Source of the DNA: Spongilla lacustris
Lineage: Eukaryota > Porifera > Demospongiae > Spongillida > Spongillidae
NCBI GenBank assembly: GCA_949361645.1
Contig: OX442415.1
Location: forward strand, 26,494,092-26,558,091
Direction: 5' to 3'
Length of the DNA: 64,000 bases
Shown here: positions 33,669 through 45,088 of the stretch, one piece after another
Position numbering within the stretch: position 1 is the stretch's first letter
How the letters are laid out: each line of letters begins with the position of its first letter
Made by a program: the position numbers and the translations under genes
The notes under the pieces: generated by a model
Seen by the model: only the letters and a program-made list of their open reading frames with translations
The model's database searches: none
What the model was told of the DNA's origin: nothing

Positions 33669-35852
33669 TCACACGATATACTTCAGTACATTATCATTGC
33701 CAAAGTTTGGAACATAAAGACTACCCCTTTGAGGATCTAGTGCCACTCTACGTGGTTTGTTCAGGTTCCCTACTGTATGGATCTTCTGTCCTTTGGGATC
33801 AAAGATGGAGAAGCAGCCTCCATCATACTCACTGACATAGCTGTAACCTTCTTCATCAACTGCTACTCCTAATGGACCCTTTACATCTCCATATGATCTG
33901 ACATAAGTACCTTCAGATGTGAAGACTATGATAGTGTTAGAACCATAGGCTGCAACATGAATATTCCCTTGTGGGTCTAAGGATAGACCCCAAGGTCCTT
34001 TGAAAGGATTATTACCAGTACCATCTATGGTCAATAACCAGTCACCATCTTGACTGAATACTTGAACCCTGTTGTTGCCCCCATCAGAGACAATCACTCT
34101 ATTCTTAGAGTCCACAACAACACCACATGGATACTTGAACTGTCCCTGACCTGATCCTTCACCACCAAACTTATGAAGGAACTTTCCTCCTGTTGTTAGC
34201 TTCTGTATGCGATAATTGCCAAAATCAGCAATATACATCACCTCTTCTATGATGGATATGCTACAGGGGCCATAGAACTGACCATCACCACTCCCCATGC
34301 TACCAATGGTGTTCTTCAGGTGACCACCTTGGTCAAACACATATATGTGGTGATCATCACTGCCCACATAGATATCTCCGTTCTCATGGATGGCAACACA
34401 GTATGGTTTACCCTTTACATTGATTACTTGCTGGACATCGGTATAATCACTCTTCACATTTATGTCATAAGGACTCCCCTGTACATGATGACCATCCACT
34501 GTGATGAGGAGCTGGTGAGGACCAGCTGTCTGAGGGGTGAGGGTGATGGTGTAGGTACCATCCCCATGGTCCTCCACCTCACCCAAGACAACTGCTCCAT
34601 CATGTGACTTGGGCCTCAGCTCAGCCTTCACCAGCAGACCACCACATGGGTACCTCTCTCCCTTTGATGTCTTGGTCTCCACTTTAACATGGTACTTTCT
34701 GTTCACCCTGGATACAGACTTAAAAGCACTTGTACATTCAGAAGGGGAAGGAGATAGGTCCACAACTCCACCAAATTCAGATAGTACTTTGGCAAGAGAG
34801 TCTGTCTGTAAGGTAGCAGATAGGTAGCTACGTGGATTTGGAGTGAGGGACACATTCTCCACCTTCTTGAGGGTGGCCTTTAGTTCAGTGGGTACCAGTC
34901 CTCCAAGAGCTACCACCTCATGGTCAGTGTGGGTCTGGAGGATGTGGGAGGTCACCTCAGTGTACTGACCGATGTCACGTTGGATCTTCTCAAACTGCTC
35001 CTTCTGAAGGGTCAGAGATGTTGTCTTGGAGAGTGCAATGGTTTCCAACTCCATCAACAACACGTTCTTTCTTTCCTCCAATGTCTCCATCAGTTGCTTA
35101 AAGGTATGTATGATGGCCAGTTCAGCTTCTTGTTTGGAGGTCTCCACCTGTTGCATCATCTTCTTATTGGTATCAATGGCACCAGCCAATGTTGAAACAA
35201 CCTCTTGTGCACATTGAAGTGTCCCTCTCATTTCATCTCTATCAGCTTCTGCAACAGTGGACAGCTCAGTAATGTTGTGGTCTTTATGAAGTACCATGAC
35301 ACAGAGCTGATTGACGAAACTACTACAAGTCGTACAATAGAAATCCAAGTCTAGTTTCTTATGTTTTGGATCTGAACTGTGATGCTCTGTTGATTTTAAG
35401 AGTGTTGGCAGCAGTGTGGCTGACTCCCTGTCCAGTCCTATCACATTGTGCTGGGACAGAGGTATAGCACGATTGTGACATTCTTGGCCACCTTTGCACA
35501 TGAACATGTGACACGAGCAACAGAATACAACTGCAGGATCATTGCATCCTTGTACACAGAAGGTACATGACACTCCAGAGCTACTGTCAAACTTGGACAT
35601 GTACCCAGCAACCTCCACCTCAAATCCAAGATGGAGGTTCTGAGGGAAAGCACTGGCCCCTCCCACTGGGATGGGAACATTTCTTAGACAGGTGGGACAC
35701 TGAAGGTTTTTCTGAGGTCCAACCTTCTCCATCTCCTTGTGAAGGCACTGACAACAGAAGGAGTGCAGACATGGTAGTATTCTTGGGTCACTGAAGGGCC
35801 CAGAGCACATCTGACAGGTCACGTGATGTGGAAGGCAATCGTTTGTAGTCAT
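33669..35852 (-). CDS. TRIM-NHL protein TN7, intact
   Basis: A single-exon gene of 727 residues with all family parts: RING (CQMC, CLHSFCCQC, CPTC), B-box region 1, B-box2 (CTTCSSFVNQLC then HKDH), coiled coil, filamin and six NHL repeats. The ATG at 35852 is chosen because its position matches TN1; a TTG nine bases upstream is also in frame but unlikely. Three residues (SLC) are missing from the DYTSLCDVQQ linker between filamin and NHL. TN7 and TN3 share the AIPLSQHN variant in the B-box linker, while TN1, TN5 and TN8 have the APQ/VPQ form. The upstream block is uninterrupted. A decayed RAG1-like sequence starts head-to-head about 750 bp away. Confidence 0.93.
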   Translation of the reverse strand: MTTNDCLPHHVTCQMCSGPFSDPRILPCLHSFCCQCLHKEMEKVGPQKNLQCPTCLRNVPIPVGGASAFPQNLHLGFEVEVAGYMSKFDSSSGVSCTFCVQGCNDPAVVFCCSCHMFMCKGGQECHNRAIPLSQHNVIGLDRESATLLPTLLKSTEHHSSDPKHKKLDLDFYCTTCSSFVNQLCVMVLHKDHNITELSTVAEADRDEMRGTLQCAQEVVSTLAGAIDTNKKMMQQVETSKQEAELAIIHTFKQLMETLEERKNVLLMELETIALSKTTSLTLQKEQFEKIQRDIGQYTEVTSHILQTHTDHEVVALGGLVPTELKATLKKVENVSLTPNPRSYLSATLQTDSLAKVLSEFGGVVDLSPSPSECTSAFKSVSRVNRKYHVKVETKTSKGERYPCGGLLVKAELRPKSHDGAVVLGEVEDHGDGTYTITLTPQTAGPHQLLITVDGHHVQGSPYDINVKSDYTDVQQVINVKGKPYCVAIHENGDIYVGSDDHHIYVFDQGGHLKNTIGSMGSGDGQFYGPCSISIIEEVMYIADFGNYRIQKLTTGGKFLHKFGGEGSGQGQFKYPCGVVVDSKNRVIVSDGGNNRVQVFSQDGDWLLTIDGTGNNPFKGPWGLSLDPQGNIHVAAYGSNTIIVFTSEGTYVRSYGDVKGPLGVAVDEEGYSYVSEYDGGCFSIFDPKGQKIHTVGNLNKPRRVALDPQRGSLYVPNFGNDNVLKYIV

Positions 35853-36260
35853 TCTACACAAGAGATGAAAGTACTAGTAGTAACACCATTAAGGAAAAAG
35901 CACCATATTTTTCATTTCGGAGAGATGCTATCGATCGGTATCGTGTACCGATTTAGGTGACTTGGGTCGATAAGTTTAGCTACCGGGGGTACGCCGAACA
36001 CAAGTAATGAAGGTTTCTATAACGCTCCCCGTTAAGGAATACTATCGTTTCCTATCAATACCTATTACGTACCTAGTACCTGTCGAGGCGCTCGCGATCG
36101 GTTTGCTTTATGTATCACGTGACTGAAATAGTTACATGACCTCGTCTCCAGGCTACACGGCTGTTTCGAGATGGACATTAGGTTTTTTAATTAGAAATGT
36201 ATTACATTTACGGTACTCTTAGTGTTCCGACGAATGAAGGAGCTCATTAAAATGTGGTTT
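35853..36260 (-). promoter_or_regulatory. Uninterrupted conserved upstream block of TN7
   Basis: This copy shows the block without insertions: cggagagatgctatcgatcg, tatcgtgtaccgatttaggt, agtttagctaccgggggtac, gaaggtttctataacgctcc, cctagtacctgtcgaggcgc, then tatcacgtgactgaaatagt. Similarity to TN8 extends to about 36250 (cacggctgttt, gacattaggttttt, agctcattaa). It serves as the reference for recognising insertions in TN1 and TN3. It could serve as a bidirectional promoter for the adjacent RAG1-like remnant. Confidence 0.5.
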
Positions 36261-36601
36261 ATGTTCTAAAATCTATTTTGATCACAAAAAGCTATCAATA
36301 AATAATGCAATTATATTAAGCTTTTCTACATTCATTTCCGTAATGGATAAGATATTTGCGCACTGTCGAGACGTGTTATTTCCCTGCCTACTAACTCCGC
36401 GCAGGTAACGGTCATATTATGGCTTACTTTGAAACGCTCGAACGGCAACCAATTTTTCTCGAAAAAACGCCTGACTGTTGGGCATGAAACTTACCTTTCC
36501 GTAAAGAGGAATCATTTTACATTCTATACGTGTATAGTTCATGCTTAGACACATTTTCTGGTGAGAGAACAAAACGGTTACTTTTAGTTTGTTTAGTCAT
36601 G

Positions 36602-36850
36602 AATAATTGAAGTCACGTGAATGAACAGTTACAGCAATGGATATTCCGCAATGCTAAAGAACACCTTTTATGCAGCGTATGTGGAGACAGATGATAAAAA
36701 AACCTCTGCTGGTCATCAAGAGACAACATATAGCAGTGCTACCTTTTTAGTGGAGCTCAGGACATGTTTTCAAACTGAAAATGGTAAAGCTATACAATTG
36801 GTCCCTACACTGTCCCAGTACATGCACATGCAAGGTAAAGATATTCACAT
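36602..36850 (+). pseudogene. Decayed first exon of a second RAG1-like copy (tentative)
   Basis: The start reads atgaataatt...gtcacgtgaatgaacag, close to atgaataattttcacgtcacgagagccgcaatggaacag-type sequence at the start of the gene at 48007. It goes on to EHLLCSVCGDR, which matches the position of NLCRLCG in that gene. Stops and frame changes follow. The distance from the TN7 ATG is 750 bp; the equivalent distance for the intact pair is 729 bp. The similarity is weak and is supported mainly by position and by the C-terminal fragment at 39770. Confidence 0.4.
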
Positions 36851-36859
36851 GACCTCATA

Positions 36860-37720
36860 GGGTTAATCATATATGCACATACACAAATACATGCACATAC
36901 ATGTTTAAGCCATACATGTGTACACTCATGGATCCACTTAAAACAGGCAAGAACACCAGGGTGACCACCAGGCGTCACGTTAAGTGCTTTGCTCCTTCAT
37001 ATAAAGACCATTGCACCTCCAAAGATCATGTGTGGTAAAAAAGGACCCTACAATATCACCATTGGCAAGGCTTGCAGAGCACACACCAAGTAGGCAAGGC
37101 CTGCAGAGCCAGTCATAGGCGTCCCCAGAGTGGGGGCAGGGGGGCCATGGCCCCCCCCCCCCCCCCACAGTGGTTTAAGACCATGACATGGGGTCAGGGT
37201 ATAATTGTCAGACTTTATTTTTTTTAATGGTTTTAAACTCCCTGAGCTATCATAATTTGTGCTCCAACTTCAAATTGGGCCTAATATTGGCCCTGATAGT
37301 CAAGTGCAAAGTATTAAATGGAGGTAAATGTGTTCAACCGATGTATTTGTGTGTTACAAATTATTTTAAAATCACTGTGAGTGATTGAAAGTAAATAAAG
37401 TAGCTATATATTCTTAAAACCTTCTTACAGATACTGGTATAATTTTTGTACGCATAGCTCGTCATAGAACGTAAATTTAATTGGATTACACGGTTGCGCA
37501 ATGTAATATAATCACGTGTAACCGCCTAAGGGAACAAACGGGTGAAAAAGGGCGGCCCTCTCAAGCAAAGTAATATAGTAAAAGCTTTCTGCTATTAAAT
37601 GCCTACCTATTAACACGCGCCGCTTCTTGCCGCTTCAAAGTTTGGATTTTTAAAAACGCTATAAACACAAGCAACTAACGATCCAAAATTGTTAATAATC
37701 ACAACTTAACTTGCTTTTGT
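36860..37720. other. No gene recognised; repeat scraps
   Basis: It contains a few units of the 39170 minisatellite (37065-37115), a poly-C run (37150-37167) and AT-rich sequence. No protein was recognised. Confidence 0.5.
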
Positions 37721-37724
37721 AATC

Positions 37725-38400
37725 ATGGCCGACGACCGTAGCACTAGTATTAGCAATCAAGAAGTGTTTGAAAGGTACGTAATGAAGGTTAAAAGCAACG
37801 TGGAGGCAGCCAGACGATTTATGAACGATGAAGGAATAGTGGACGAGCCTATAGGTCTTGCTTGATCGGTGGGTTTATCGCTTTCGTCGTCTTAGGAGTA
37901 GATGGGCTAAATTAAGCAAACGGCAGAAGAGCGAAAGTACAAAGAAGGCATTTATGGAGTTTCAGCAAGAGAGGTTTTTAAAACCTGATGTTACCGATGA
38001 GCCAATGGCTGCTCAGAGTTCAGATGAACATGAAGGAGATGAAGTGGAAGAGATCGAAAAAGAACAAGATGAAGCAAGTACCAGCACAATTGCCCCACTC
38101 GATGCACTGAGCCCTCATCATTCCAAAAGGAGAACAGATGCTTTGTTTGCTCTATTGAAGGAGGAAGCAGAAATGCAAAAAATAACAACTACTCAATTGT
38201 TAGGATACATGCTTCATAGGGAGAATTACATACATGACAGGGCTGTAGCTGCAGTAGGTCTCAAGTTGTTCCGCAAGGAAATGGTTAGCAGAGAGATTAG
38301 TTTAGATGAGGCTCTATTTATTTTATCTACTTACAAGCTTGGTCGGACAGGGTATACTAGTCTTAGGCAGGAATTGAAAAAGTCCGAAAAAACAGACTGA
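37725..38400 (+). CDS. Unrecognised acidic/basic protein, apparent frameshift
   Basis: An ATG at 37725 opens MADDRSTSISNQEVFERYVM and runs 44 residues to a TGA. From about 37858 a second frame (LLDRWVYRFRRLRSRWAKLS) continues to a stop at 38400. The two halves read like one protein with a frame change near 37850. A gt-ag intron at 37775-37854 does not restore the frame. The second half has a basic start, an acidic middle (EGDEVEEIEKEQDE) and a helical C-terminus, with no known domain found. It lies between the two pieces of the decayed RAG1-like copy and may be part of an inserted element or a separate small gene. Confidence 0.45.
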
Positions 38401-38820
38401 ATCAAGTAGTTGCCTTTAACTTGAGGATAGCCTATTAGAATCTATCTTTCTGAACTGTAATACATTCATGATTATAAATTATGTTAGTTATTCAATGTAT
38501 TTTATTATTATAAAGTATAAAGAATCTTGATTTTTTGCCTTGAATTTAATTAACTATTCTGGGATAATTATTAAATTTTAATTCCTACATCATTTAGTAC
38601 CTGTTTAGTGTAATATAATATGCCATTAATACATATCAATTCATTACAATAATGGAATTTATATAAATCTGTTGAATTTGATTAATCTGTCTTGATTTTA
38701 TCGTATTAACTTTATTTAATAACTTATATTTATTTAATCACCTCATTATAAATCAGGATACAAACAAGTTAGTCATATTTGTATACAGTAATTTGAAAAT
38801 GTCCTGGTCAGCTATGGTTT
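38401..38820. other. AT-rich, no gene recognised
   Basis: Strongly AT-rich sequence following the unrecognised frame. Nothing could be assigned. Confidence 0.5.
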
Positions 38821-38824
38821 TAAA

Positions 38825-39150
38825 CCACTGTGCCCCCCCCCCCTTGGGACTGTATGGCACCCTTATAACAAAAGTTAACATATATGCCCCCCCCCCCCAC
38901 TGATTGAATGGGCCAAAAGGGGACAGAAACCCCCCCCCCCCTGGTTGAACCGCACCAAAGCGGCCCCCCCCCCCCCCCACTGATTGATTGAATGGGCCAA
39001 AAGGGGACAGCATCTGCACACCCTCCCGCGCCAAAGCAGACAGCAACCCCCCCCCCCCCTTTTCCACTGGTAGAATCAGCCAAAAGTGGACAATGTATTC
39101 TCGGCTGTCAAATGGCACTCCCTTGCCCTATCCTGGCCCCCCCCCCTTCC
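38825..39150. repeat. Poly-C-punctuated repeat
   Basis: Five poly-C runs are separated by repeats of actgattgaatgggccaaaa and ggggacag. Frames here give glycine-rich translations with no protein signal. Confidence 0.85.
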
Positions 39151-39169
39151 AGAAAAGCTGGGGGTGTCC

Positions 39170-39672
39170 ATGCCAGTAGGCTGGGCCTTCAGAGCACAGA
39201 CCCAGTAGCCAAGGCCTGCAGAGCACACACCAAGTAGCCAAGGCCTTCAGAACACACACCAAGTAGGCACTTGGCTTGCAGAGCAAAAACCCAGCATAGC
39301 ACACACCTAGTAGGCAAGGCCTGTAGAGCACACACTCAGTAGGCAAGGCCTGCAGAGCACGCACCAAGTAGCCAAGGCCTTCAGAACACACACCTAGTAG
39401 GCAAGGCCTTCAGAGCACACACCTAGTAGGCAAGGCCTTCAGAGCACACATCTAGTAGTGAAGGCCTACAGAGCACACATCTAGTAGGGAAGCCCTTCAG
39501 AGCACACACCAAGTAGCCAAGGCCTGCAGAGCACACACCTAGTAGGAAAGGCCTTCAGAGCACACACCCAGTAGCCAAGGCCTTCAGAGCACACACCTAG
39601 TAGGCACTTGGCCTGCAGAGCAAAAACCCAGCATAGTACACACCTAGTAGGCAAGGCCTGTAGAGCATACAT
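39170..39672. repeat. 28-29-bp minisatellite
   Basis: About seventeen units of cacacacctagtaggcaagg followed by ccttcagag, with variants such as aagtagccaagg. The apparent minus-strand frames (LLGVCSEGLGYL) are translations of the repeat. Confidence 0.9.
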
Positions 39673-39769
39673 GGTCCAGTAGGCAATTTAAGGACTGCTG
39701 GCTATGGCATTTCTCATCTTTTACAGCCACTGACGAGTGACAAAGGCCCAATTTTTTTTTTTGCAATAC

Positions 39770-40078
39770 AAGAATTTTTTTAGCTACTCCGACTTTGCTT
39801 TCCCTGGAACAAAGAGGACAATTAAAATGCATATACTGGAAATGCACATCATCGAGTGGATGAGTACATACAATGCTGGACTTGGACTAATGGGAGAACA
39901 AGGCACTGAAGCCATACATGCCCATTTCAAACAAGTTGTATAGGACTAGGACGTATGGCTGTATGGCAACCAAAGTGCAGTGGCTAAAATGCATCATGCA
40001 AGAGCATCACCTGAGTGTGTATCCTACAGTACTCTTGATGCCAATACTAGTAAGAACGATAAAAAGAAAGCGTGAAGA
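39770..40078 (+). pseudogene. C-terminal remnant of a second RAG1-like copy
   Basis: The frame reads KMHILEMHIIEWMSTYNAGL then GLMGEQGTEAIHAHF, matching KMHILEDHMLEW...GLMGEQGAESIHSKF in the gene at 47992-51574. It carries the Glu that corresponds to the last catalytic residue. After a stop and frame change it reads KVQWLKCIMQEHHLSVYP, matching RLKSIMQDHYLSISP. The exons between 36850 and 39770 are not recognisable. Confidence 0.75.
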
Positions 40079-40079
40079 C

Positions 40080-40600
40080 TAGAACTGAACCTTGTTAAGA
40101 TATACTCATGGCATTGATTTCATTTCATGTTACGATAGTACGCTGAATACCGGTAGATTCATCCGTGAATCAATGAAGCGCTCCGCCATGTTAACAATAA
40201 CTGCCATATTCAGAGCCTTCGTACGTCTCACAGAAAATGTGTCTAACAACAGAGATAGTAAGAATACGTAAAGGTAACACTGTTGTATACTCTCGTATAC
40301 GTTTATAGATCACTTGTCAGGCAAAAAAGAGAAAAAACATTTTTCACAACTCCAAATGGAGCGCTATCAGTCCAGGCTCGATATCGTGGCGTACGTGCAC
40401 ACAAATACCATAACGCTAGTATGTCTGTAATCCTCGAAGGATGCTTAACACATATTTTCATGTGTATAAAGCTTACTTTAAACGGATTGTACAAGAGAGC
40501 CCACATTCCAATGCTATGCTATAATGAGGTCTCCATTAAATCTTCTATCGCCAAGTATGGGGACGAGACCTAATGTCCATCTGCAATGAAACACCCATGG
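40080..40600. other. No gene recognised
   Basis: Short frames on both strands (for example 40283-40573) have no recognisable motif. Confidence 0.4.
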
Positions 40601-40672
40601 CTATAGTTTTATATTGAAGTTAGCGGGATAATTGTCCGGCTAACGTTATATAAAATCGGGCCTGGGGACGCA
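40600..40672. mobile_element. Foldback MITE of the CCTCGTC-CCAGGC type, 5' end degraded
   Basis: The body gctatagttttatat...gttagcgggataattgtccggctaac...ataaaatcgggcctggggac matches 20329-20424 and 52013-52097. The left terminal repeat is largely lost. Confidence 0.6.
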
Positions 40673-40858
40673 GCAACAAAATTTATGTTCATGGTTTTTG
40701 CTGTTATATAAATTAATAATCTGTATGACCAAAATTACTGTTCCAATCAACTGAACTGCAATGGGCTTCTAAAATTACCAGAGTGTAAAAAAAAAAACTG
40801 CTCTGGTCTGCATTTATCTCATCACCTGTCTCAAGCAGTAGAGAGGTCTCACAGCAAG

Positions 40859-41600
40859 ATGCAGTCTGTGTTGAGTCTCTCCTCACACTGCCAGAAATCC
40901 CTTTCTTGTAAGTTGGATGACCATAACTTCAATTTACAGCTAAACTCATCTTCTATGGCAGACAAGGCACGTCTTTTGTCAGCTTCTTCCTCTCATGCTG
41001 CCTCCTGGCTTTCCATTGTGCCCTCTGATAGCTTGGGGCTTCACATGGATCCCCCAGTTCTTCAGGTTGCCATCAAATGGTGGCTTGGCCTTGATACATC
41101 AGAGGGCTCCACCTGCAAGTATGGTGGGGGGATGTGGTCTCCTGCCATAATAGGATTAGGGACATCCTGGTGGAGACCTGTCATCGGGTTAAGGTGGAGG
41201 TTGGCAACAACTTAAGTAGAGACCACAGCAAGACCCGTCCAGCTGACATCTTACTTCCCAACTGGGTCTTGGACCTCACCACTAAATACTGTTACTTTGT
41301 TGGAAGTTGGAGTGTTGGCCTCAGCTGCTGCCCAGGCCTCTGAGTATAGCAAGCACCAAGCCAATGACCCAAAATGTTCAGAGCTAGGATTAGTTGGGCG
41401 TCCTCGTGGTTGTTGAAACCTATGGGGCTTGGGGAAAGGAAGCCACTGCCATCATCTCCTCAGTAGCCTCCAGACTTGCCACTTCCATGTGCCGGCCAAA
41501 GTCCATCCTACTGAACGAGATCTATGGTCGGTTGAACATCAACCTTGTCTGTGCCCATGCGACAGCTGTCATCTCTAGGATAGCTCCTCTACCATAGAGC
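40859..41600 (+). pseudogene. Non-LTR retroelement C-terminal remnant
   Basis: In order, through several frames: ADKARLLSASSSHAASWLSI, VAIKWWLGLDTSEGS, VKVEVGNN, KTRPADILLPNWVLD (endonuclease block), then VVETYGAWGKEA and EIYGRLNINLVCAHATAVIS (C-terminal block). The zinc motif is damaged and several frames are needed, so it is inactive. Its first 110 bases also occur at 52285-52375. Confidence 0.7.
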
Positions 41601-41739
41601 TGAATATTGTATTTATGTGCTATAAATGATATAACATATAATAATACATTATAATGATAAAAAATATATTCATACATGCTGTAAACACATACATCTATTA
41701 TAAATATTACGTAATACACAGCAGTAAGATAAATAAATG

Positions 41740-42050
41740 CACCCTACTACAGGGGCAAAACATCTGGAGAGGATGAATGTGGTGTTGGCTCTAACTAAGT
41801 TGAAGTTCAGCCTCCCATATAAGGCAGCTAGGACCTCAGCCTTAGCCCTGTTGGAGCTAGTCACAAGGCGAGAGGCCAGAAGTGAAAATGACTCCATTGC
41901 TTCTGTCCCCCAAGCATCATATGCCTCGACCACCATGGGGACACAAACCCACCCTAGCTCCTTGCATTTGGCATCATTTGCTTTCTTTGCTCAGTACCTC
42001 TGGCAGCCTGACCTGCTGCTAGTCCCGCTTCAAGTAAAACATTGGAGTTA
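41740..42050 (-). pseudogene. Non-LTR retroelement C-terminal remnant, inverted
   Basis: The minus strand reads MVVEAYDAWGTEAMESFSLL then ASRLVT and LYGRLNFNLVRANTTFILSR, the same C-terminal block as at 41400-41590 but in the opposite direction. The two copies converge tail to tail about 150 bp apart, across an AT-rich stretch. Confidence 0.7.
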
Positions 42051-42054
42051 AGCG

Positions 42055-42490
42055 GTGATGTCACAGACAAGTCGAAGGCTGCCGGCTTACCCGTAGACCA
42101 GTTGGGTACCAGGATGCTGGCTATATAATGTCAGCTTACAAGACCATGCCATCATAAGTCCCTGCAATACACAATAGGCACACACGCACATACATATGTC
42201 TTTGTGTCACATAGCCATTGCCCTGGTGACATTACTGTACACATGTATCTGTTGGCCTGTCATGTCCCATTGTTTGGCTGGTTGTTTAGTTGCTATAAAA
42301 TTAGGGCGGTTAATTAAATATTTCAGAAGAGAAGCTTTGAAAATAAACCGTGTACCCATGTTAACCTGACACAAACAGACCAGCACTGTACGTATACTTA
42401 CTGTTATTGTTCGATTTAGTACCAAGTTTGTGCCACAACATAAGCGAGGGGGGGGGGGGGGGGGGGGGGGGGGTCCTACTTTGTACCCCT
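42055..42490. other. No gene recognised; poly-G run at the end
   Basis: Unique-looking sequence ending in a 25-base poly-G run (42448-42472). Confidence 0.5.
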
Positions 42491-42915
42491 AAAGATGATC
42501 ATACACTAGGCATGGAGATGTGCAGAAGGAGTTCACTGCCTATGTGGGTCTGGGGACGAGACTAGAGGTGGAGGTGATGTGGTGATGGTGTGGAGGTGGT
42601 GGTGACATGAATTGTTTGATGAAATGGTTATTTTAGTACAAAGACAAATCAATAACATGTTGCATGACTCAAATGAAATAGTACAATTTCAGTAAACCAT
42701 CAGTAATTAATGAACTTTTACCCATATTCATTTGGATTGCACACAACATGTTGCCTAGCATATGATGGCCTTTAAGATCAGCTTGCAAAGTGGGGGGAGG
42801 TCCAGGGTCTATGAAAGCTGTCTTGTTTCCCACAGAGGCTGCTGGATCACGAGGGGGTGGAGCTACAGTGTGCATATGTGTCTACTGCACCAGCAATCTC
42901 TGTTACTTGTACTCT
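42490..42915. repeat. Dispersed repeat block, copy 2
   Basis: Matches 20495-21290 from gcagaaggagttcactgcct through ggtccagggtctatgaaagc to the start of the CCTCGTC-type foldback at 42912. It is shorter than copies 1 and 4 and has no LAMTOR5 exon. Confidence 0.75.
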
Positions 42916-43001
42916 CGTGTCCAGGCCATAGTTTTATATTAAAGTTAGCGAGATAAAAAATAATTTTTGTTGAATAAGGTAGGGCCTGGGGACGAGGCTA
43001 G
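42912..43001. mobile_element. Foldback MITE of the CCTCGTC-CCAGGC type
   Basis: Ends ctctcgtgtccaggcc and gggcctggggacgag with the gtttt-atat...gttagcgagat body. It joins the dispersed repeat on one side and the retroelement remnant at 43040 on the other. Confidence 0.65.
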
Positions 43002-43039
43002 AAACATTGCGGATTGTAAGTGGCACAGGGTCATAATTA

Positions 43040-43858
43040 TGATGAGTGCTATCACTGCTATGTACTGCATGGATTTTTGATTTGTTGGTGGCCCACCGAG
43101 CACGGTCAATACCTCCTTCACCAATGTCAGAGGCAGTGTTCAGACAATTCGACAATGATGTTCTTGATTGCTTTGAATTATCTTCAGCAATTGAGCTAAC
43201 ACTTCCAGCAGCTAAGCAGGCCACACTTAACCTGAGCCATGGTGGCCTTGGTCTGCATTCACTTCATCGCCACACTCCTGCTACATACATCTCATCTCTA
43301 ACCATGTCAGTGCCTTCGAACGTTTGCTCTGCTACTTCAGAGGATCGCCTTCTTGCTGCAGTGAATGCTTACAATGCCATAGTCAGTCAGCCAGATGCCA
43401 TCTCAGTTGAAAGTGTACTTGATGTTCCACCTCGCCAGCACTCAATATCCTCTCGCATTGAAGAAGCTGACTTCAATTCACTCTTTTCAGATGCCAGCAC
43501 TGTGACAAAGGCTAGATTGCATACTATTTCAGCACCCCATACCCACACATGGCTTAAAGTGCAGCCTTCACCAAAGTTAGGTTTGCGTTGATGTCTGATG
43601 AAGCACAGGTCATTCTAAAATGGAGGCTTGGCCTTCCTTTGACACCTGATGGCACCCCATGCCCGCTTTGTCATCACAACATGGATGCTTGGGGACATCA
43701 CATGCTTACTTGCCGTTCTGGAGGTGATATGATAACTAGACACAACCTGCTCAGAGACTGCATTGCTGACTTTTGCCACAAGGCATGCCTTTCCCCAAAA
43801 TTGAAGGAAGTGGCATTCTTCCTAAGGATCAATCTAGACCAGCTGACATCCTAGTGCC
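43040..43858 (+). pseudogene. Best-preserved non-LTR retroelement fragment
   Basis: Two frames cover 43046-43591 and 43588-43854. The first reads AKQATLNLSHGGLGLHSLHR and a conserved run ending THTWLKVQPSPKLGLR. The second reads VILKWRLGLPLTPDGTPCPL, then CHHNMDAWGHHMLTC (zinc motif, Cys-x2-Cys...His...Cys), then GGDMITRHNLLRDCIADFCH. The frames overlap by a few bases, so a single indel separates them. The RPAD endonuclease block is just recognisable at the end (RPADILVPNWSLY, 43838-43876). The reverse transcriptase is not in the window. It is about 90 percent similar by eye to 31349-32068. Confidence 0.7.
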
Positions 43859-43969
43859 AAACTGGTCCCTCTACATGTATACCATATACCAATGTTAACC
43901 TGATACAAACAGACCAGCACTGTACTTACTGCTATTGTTTGATTTAGTGCTTATGCCGCAACATAAGTG

Positions 43970-44167
<198 letters not shown>

Positions 44168-44169
44168 TA

Positions 44170-44700
44170 CTTTGTAGCCTGTGCAGGAGTTCACTGCCTT
44201 ATGCGGGTCTGGGGATGCGACTGGAGGTGGAGGTGATGTGGTGATGGTGATGTGAAGGTGATGGTGAAATGAATTGTTTGATGAGGTGACTATTTAGTTC
44301 AAAGACAAATCGATAACATGCTGCATGCAACTCAAATGAAATAGTAAAACCATCAGTAATTACTGAACTTATCCATATCCATTTGGATCGCACACAACAT
44401 GTTGCCTAGCATATGATGGCCTTTAAGATTAACCTGCAATGAGGGGGGAGGTCCAGGGTCTAGGAAAGGGAGCTGCACTGTCTGTTCCCCACAGAGACTG
44501 CTGGATTACAATGGGAGATGGGAGGGGGTGGAGCTACAGTGTGCATATGTGTGTACGTCACCAGCAATCTTTCCTACCATGGTGTTGGTGCTAATGTTAG
44601 TCATGCTACCCATGCATGGGGTGTGGTCTGCATGAGTGCCACACCCACATGTACATCATCACCATCACTCTAATGTAGTAAACACTGGTCAAAAGAATTG
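44170..44700. repeat. Dispersed repeat block, copy 3
   Basis: Matches 20495-21290 (ttcactgcctta, ggtccagggtctagg, ccacagagactgctggat, ggggtgtggtctgcatgagt). It ends before the LAMTOR5-like part. Confidence 0.75.
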
Positions 44701-45088
44701 GACAGGTTTCAAAATTCCTAGGAGAAATGGCTATGCTAAGAATGCCTATATTTTCCTGCCGAGTTTCCTAGAAAAAGTGCATGGATTGAGGGCGCTGGAA
44801 TTCCTATATAGTGGGAGGTGCCCATGAACCACTAGTGTAGATACCTTTCAATGCCAACACTCCTACCATCACATGCACATCTCCACATTCAAGCACACAA
44901 GTTGACACAACACATCCACAGGTCAAAATGCTTCTAGTTCTCTCAAGAGCCTAAGTTTGAATTATGAGGGTCCTGCCTCAGACAGCCTATTTTAGTACAC
45001 TACAACATTAAAAACTATATGCAGGTTAGCTGAGTTTATCTGATTAAAAACATATTTGTCATGCACCTTTCAATATGTGCCAAATCAA

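Noticed and set aside
37775..37854. Intron joining the two frames of the unrecognised gene at 37725-38400
   Set aside because: A gtacgt donor and a tatag end exist, but joining them puts the second part in the wrong frame, and no pyrimidine tract precedes the ag.
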